Assembly: GCA_036263035.1 (NCBI GenBank)
Contig: DATAHR010000247.1
Location: forward strand, 1-9,236
DNA length: 9,236 nucleotides
Direction: 5' to 3'
Origin: JAICYJ01 sp036263035
GTDB taxonomy: Bacteria > Actinomycetota > Thermoleophilia > Gaiellales > JAICJC01
Shown: positions 8,202 to 9,236 of the stretch, piece after piece
How positions within the stretch are numbered: position 1 is the first letter of the stretch
How the letters are laid out: each line of letters begins with the position of its first letter
Made by a program: the position numbers and the translations under genes
Notes under the pieces: model-generated
What the model was told of the DNA's origin: nothing
Database searches by the model: none
What the model saw: only the letters and a program-made list of their open reading frames with translations

Positions 8202-8601
8202 CCTCCACGCTCCCCTCGGATTCTGCCTGCACGCGCGACCAGGTCTCGGCGTCCCACACCTCGAGGTAGTCGCGCGCGCCGGCGACGACGACGTCCTTGT
8301 CGACCTTCCCGTGCTGCAGCAGCGGCTGGGTCAGCATGATCCGGCCCTGCCCGTCGAGCTCGCACTCGTTCGCGCCCGCATAGAACCAGCGGCTGAGCCG
8401 GCGCGACTCCTTGCTGAACGGATCGAGGCGCTCCAGCCGCGCCTCGACGAAGGAGTTCCAGCTGCTGCGCGGGAACACCAGCAGGCACCCATCGAAGCCC
8501 TTGGTGACCACCACGCCCTCCGCGAAGTACGACCGCAGCTTTGCGGGGAGGGTGAGGCGGTTCTTTGCATCAAGTCGTTGGGCGTATTCGCCGAGCAGCA
8601 T
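8173..8601 (-). CDS. mraZ: Transcriptional regulator MraZ (double SpoVT/AbrB-like DNA-binding protein)
   Basis: First gene of the dcw cluster; MraZ forms ring-like oligomers that bind repeats at its own promoter and regulates the cluster. The 142-residue protein, a normal length, begins MLLGEYAQRLDAKNRLTLP and carries the two family DXXXR motifs, DAKNR (11-15) and DGQGR (83-87), one in each AbrB-like half, with WFYAGANECELD (72-83) leading into the second. The frame is open up to an ATG at 8667, but the start at 8601-8599 is preferred: it matches the family N-terminus, has GGGAG 9 bases upstream, and lies just downstream of a good promoter (8655-8626) that the longer start would place inside the gene. 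Four TGGGN boxes upstream indicate autoregulation. The last bases overlap or nearly touch rsmH. Confidence 0.95.
   Translation of the reverse strand: MLLGEYAQRLDAKNRLTLPAKLRSYFAEGVVVTKGFDGCLLVFPRSSWNSFVEARLERLDPFSKESRRLSRWFYAGANECELDGQGRIMLTQPLLQHGKVDKDVVVAGARDYLEVWDAETWSRVQAESEGSVEDVAERLSQP
8202..8213 (-). promoter_or_regulatory. Ribosome-binding site supporting the upstream rsmH start
   Basis: Within the 3' end of mraZ the minus strand has GGGGAG, whose GGAG (8213-8210) lies 8 bases before the ATG at 8201, a good distance. A second GGAGG (8206-8202) touches the ATG and is too close to serve it. The alternative ATG at 8165 has no purine-rich stretch at a useful distance. This favours 8201, but both GGAG runs are also coding sequence of mraZ and could be there by chance. 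Confidence 0.5.
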
Positions 8602-8610
8602 CGGGGTGAT

Positions 8611-8615
8611 CTCCC
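8611..8615 (-). promoter_or_regulatory. mraZ ribosome-binding site (GGGAG)
   Basis: GGGAG lies 9 bases before the ATG at 8601 and supports that start over the longer frame beginning at 8667. It overlaps the last TGGGN box (8616-8612), so the same bases appear to serve MraZ binding in DNA and ribosome binding in RNA. Confidence 0.65.
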
Positions 8616-8646
8616 ATTTCTCCCCACGATACCCCACAACTCCCCA
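8612..8646 (-). promoter_or_regulatory. MraZ operator: four direct TGGGN boxes at 10-base spacing
   Basis: On the minus strand TGGGG occurs at 8646-8642, 8636-8632 and 8626-8622, and TGGGA at 8616-8612. Each box starts exactly 10 bases after the last, one helical turn, so all four lie on the same DNA face. The first three are preceded by G (GTGGGG). This matches the TGGGN-N5 direct repeats bound by MraZ in E. coli and other bacteria. Two boxes fill much of the -35/-10 spacer, the third begins at the last base of the -10, and the fourth overlaps the ribosome-binding site. Bound MraZ would therefore be expected to block RNA polymerase; that part is inference. Confidence 0.85.
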
Positions 8647-8655
8647 CGCTGTCAA
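8626..8655 (-). promoter_or_regulatory. mraZ / dcw operon promoter (housekeeping sigma type)
   Basis: On the minus strand a perfect TTGACA (8655-8650) is followed after 18 bases by TATCGT (8631-8626), a -10 of the TANNNT form. Transcription would start near 8619, leaving a leader of about 18 bases with the GGGAG ribosome-binding site. It is the best promoter-like sequence in the window and lies at the head of eight tightly packed genes, so it probably drives the whole cluster. Two MraZ boxes fill most of its spacer. Confidence 0.75.
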
Positions 8656-8780
8656 CGTCGGCCTCAAGGCGCGTGTTTGCAGCGGCTTCGTCCCCCGCCG
8701 AACGTGTCAACCGGCGAACAATCGTGACTGTTAGATGCTCGTAAATATCTGCATAGGTCGGCGTTGCGGTCGGTTCAGGC

Positions 8781-8789
8781 TGGTAGAGT
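8781..8789 (+). promoter_or_regulatory. Extended -10 promoter element before the coiled-coil hydrolase-like gene
   Basis: TGGTAGAGT fits an extended -10 (TGN followed by TANNNT; hexamer TAGAGT at 8784-8789). The ATG at 8798 is 8 bases after the hexamer, about where transcription should begin, and no Shine-Dalgarno sequence is visible, so the message may be leaderless or nearly so. No convincing -35 lies at the expected distance (GCGTTG at 8761-8766 with a 17-base spacer). Confidence 0.45.
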
Positions 8790-8797
8790 GCCCGCTC

Positions 8798-9236
8798 ATG
8801 CCGATGCTGACCGGACACCATCGGCGTTCCCGCACGGGCACGTGGGCGCGCCGAACCGGCATCCTGGCGACGGTCGCGGCATTCGCCGTTGCCGCGCTGG
8901 CAGGGCCTGCACAGGCCGACCGGATCACCCAGACCCGAGCGCAGATCGGCGCGATCGAACAGCAGCTGAATGCGTTCGACGTCAAGCTCGAGGCATCGAT
9001 CAACGCCTACGACGGAGCCCGGCAGCACCTCTCCGACGTCCGCGAGCAGATCAGCCAGAACACGATCCGGCTGGAGATCGCACGTCACAACCTGAAGGTG
9101 GCACGGGCGCAGCTGGCCCAGTTCCTGGTCGCCGCCTACAAGGGCAACGGCAGTGAGGACCCGGCCGCCTACGTGCTCAGTTCGGGGTCGTTCACCGATC
9201 TCGTTGACCGTGTGGAATACGTCCAGCGGGCGGCCA
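8798..9236 (+). CDS. Secreted coiled-coil protein, probable N-terminal part of a peptidoglycan hydrolase (CwlO/PcsB-like); 3' end cut by the window edge
   Basis: The frame starts at ATG 8798 and stays open to the window end (146 codons plus one base). Residues 1-20 are basic (HHRRSRTGTWARR), 21-38 hydrophobic (ILATVAAFAVAALAG), and PAQA (37-40) offers a signal peptidase I site. From about 41 to 112 it is a long helical, heptad-rich stretch with few prolines or glycines (ITQTRAQIGAIEQQL, LSDVREQI, IRLEIARHNLKVARAQL). It then has FLVAAYKGNG (109-118) and YVLSSGSFTDLVDRVEYVQR (125-144), the pattern seen after the first coiled coil in PcsB/CwlO-type hydrolases (AAYK, then a serine/glycine-rich SxSFxDLxDRxxY segment). 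The catalytic domain, expected to be NlpC/P60 or M23, would be beyond the edge, so enzyme activity is inferred. It is transcribed away from the dcw cluster. A second in-frame ATG at 8804 is possible. Confidence 0.75.
   Translation, partial: MPMLTGHHRRSRTGTWARRTGILATVAAFAVAALAGPAQADRITQTRAQIGAIEQQLNAFDVKLEASINAYDGARQHLSDVREQISQNTIRLEIARHNLKVARAQLAQFLVAAYKGNGSEDPAAYVLSSGSFTDLVDRVEYVQRAA

Noticed and set aside
8602..8667. Longer mraZ start at 8667
   Set aside because: It would place the promoter and MraZ boxes inside the coding region and add 22 residues not found in the family; ATG 8601 has a ribosome-binding site.
8661..8670. Small palindrome GCCTTGAGGC as a terminator
   Set aside because: Four-base arms, a two-base loop and no T-run; it also lies upstream of the promoter, where no transcript needs to end.
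8705..8710. TTGACA as a second mraZ promoter -35
   Set aside because: No TANNNT-like hexamer occurs 15-19 bases downstream; the downstream TTGACA at 8655-8650 has a proper partner.
8733..8754. AT-richer patch with interleaved short inverted arms (AGAT/ATCT and ATGC/GCAT)
   Set aside because: The arms are only four bases and do not form one continuous palindrome; too weak to call an operator, though the local AT enrichment fits a promoter region.
8570..9088. Minus-strand frame of 172 codons across the divergent intergenic region and the coiled-coil gene
   Set aside because: It covers the mraZ promoter and operator, has no family resemblance, and is antisense to a plus-strand frame with a clear signal peptide and coiled coil.

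Overview
This window holds most of a division and cell wall (dcw) gene cluster, read on the minus strand. A divergent gene for a secreted coiled-coil protein, probably a peptidoglycan hydrolase, is cut by the right edge. The DNA is very GC-rich throughout (about 70% by eye). The gene order, an apparently monoderm-type hydrolase gene next door and a diaminopimelate-type MurE suggest a high-GC bacterium. My best guess is Actinomycetota, possibly a deep lineage such as Thermoleophilia, but this rests on general resemblance and not on a marker comparison.

Layout in the order of transcription, right to left: mraZ (8601-8173), rsmH (8201-7233), ftsL (7233-6757), ftsI (6760-5021), murE (5004-3559), murF (3562-2246), mraY (2249-1239), murD (1242 to beyond base 1). 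Almost every junction overlaps: TGATG at rsmH/ftsL, ATGA at ftsL/ftsI and murE/murF, GTGA at murF/mraY and mraY/murD. The only true gap after rsmH is 16 bases before murE, which starts at TTG. This points to one long transcript with coupled translation. ftsW, murG, murC and ftsQ/ftsZ would be expected beyond the left edge.

The genes form one pathway. MurD, MurE and MurF add D-Glu, a diamino acid and D-Ala-D-Ala to UDP-MurNAc-L-Ala in the cytoplasm. MraY moves the finished pentapeptide to the lipid carrier (lipid I). FtsI cross-links septal peptidoglycan outside the membrane with FtsL as a divisome partner. RsmH methylates 16S rRNA, and MraZ is the cluster's DNA-binding regulator.

The 196-base divergent intergenic region (8602-8797) is the main regulatory stretch. 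It has a clear mraZ promoter (TTGACA, 18-base spacer, TATCGT). Four TGGGN boxes at exact 10-base steps run through and past this promoter, matching the known MraZ operator design. On the plus strand, an extended -10 element lies 8 bases before the ATG of the coiled-coil gene, suggesting a leaderless message.

I found no mobile elements, RNA genes, CRISPR arrays or unknown gene system. Points worth a second look are the MraZ operator architecture, a DNSR (not DNPR) diamino-acid motif in MurE, a shortened central domain in MurD, and the ambiguous rsmH start.
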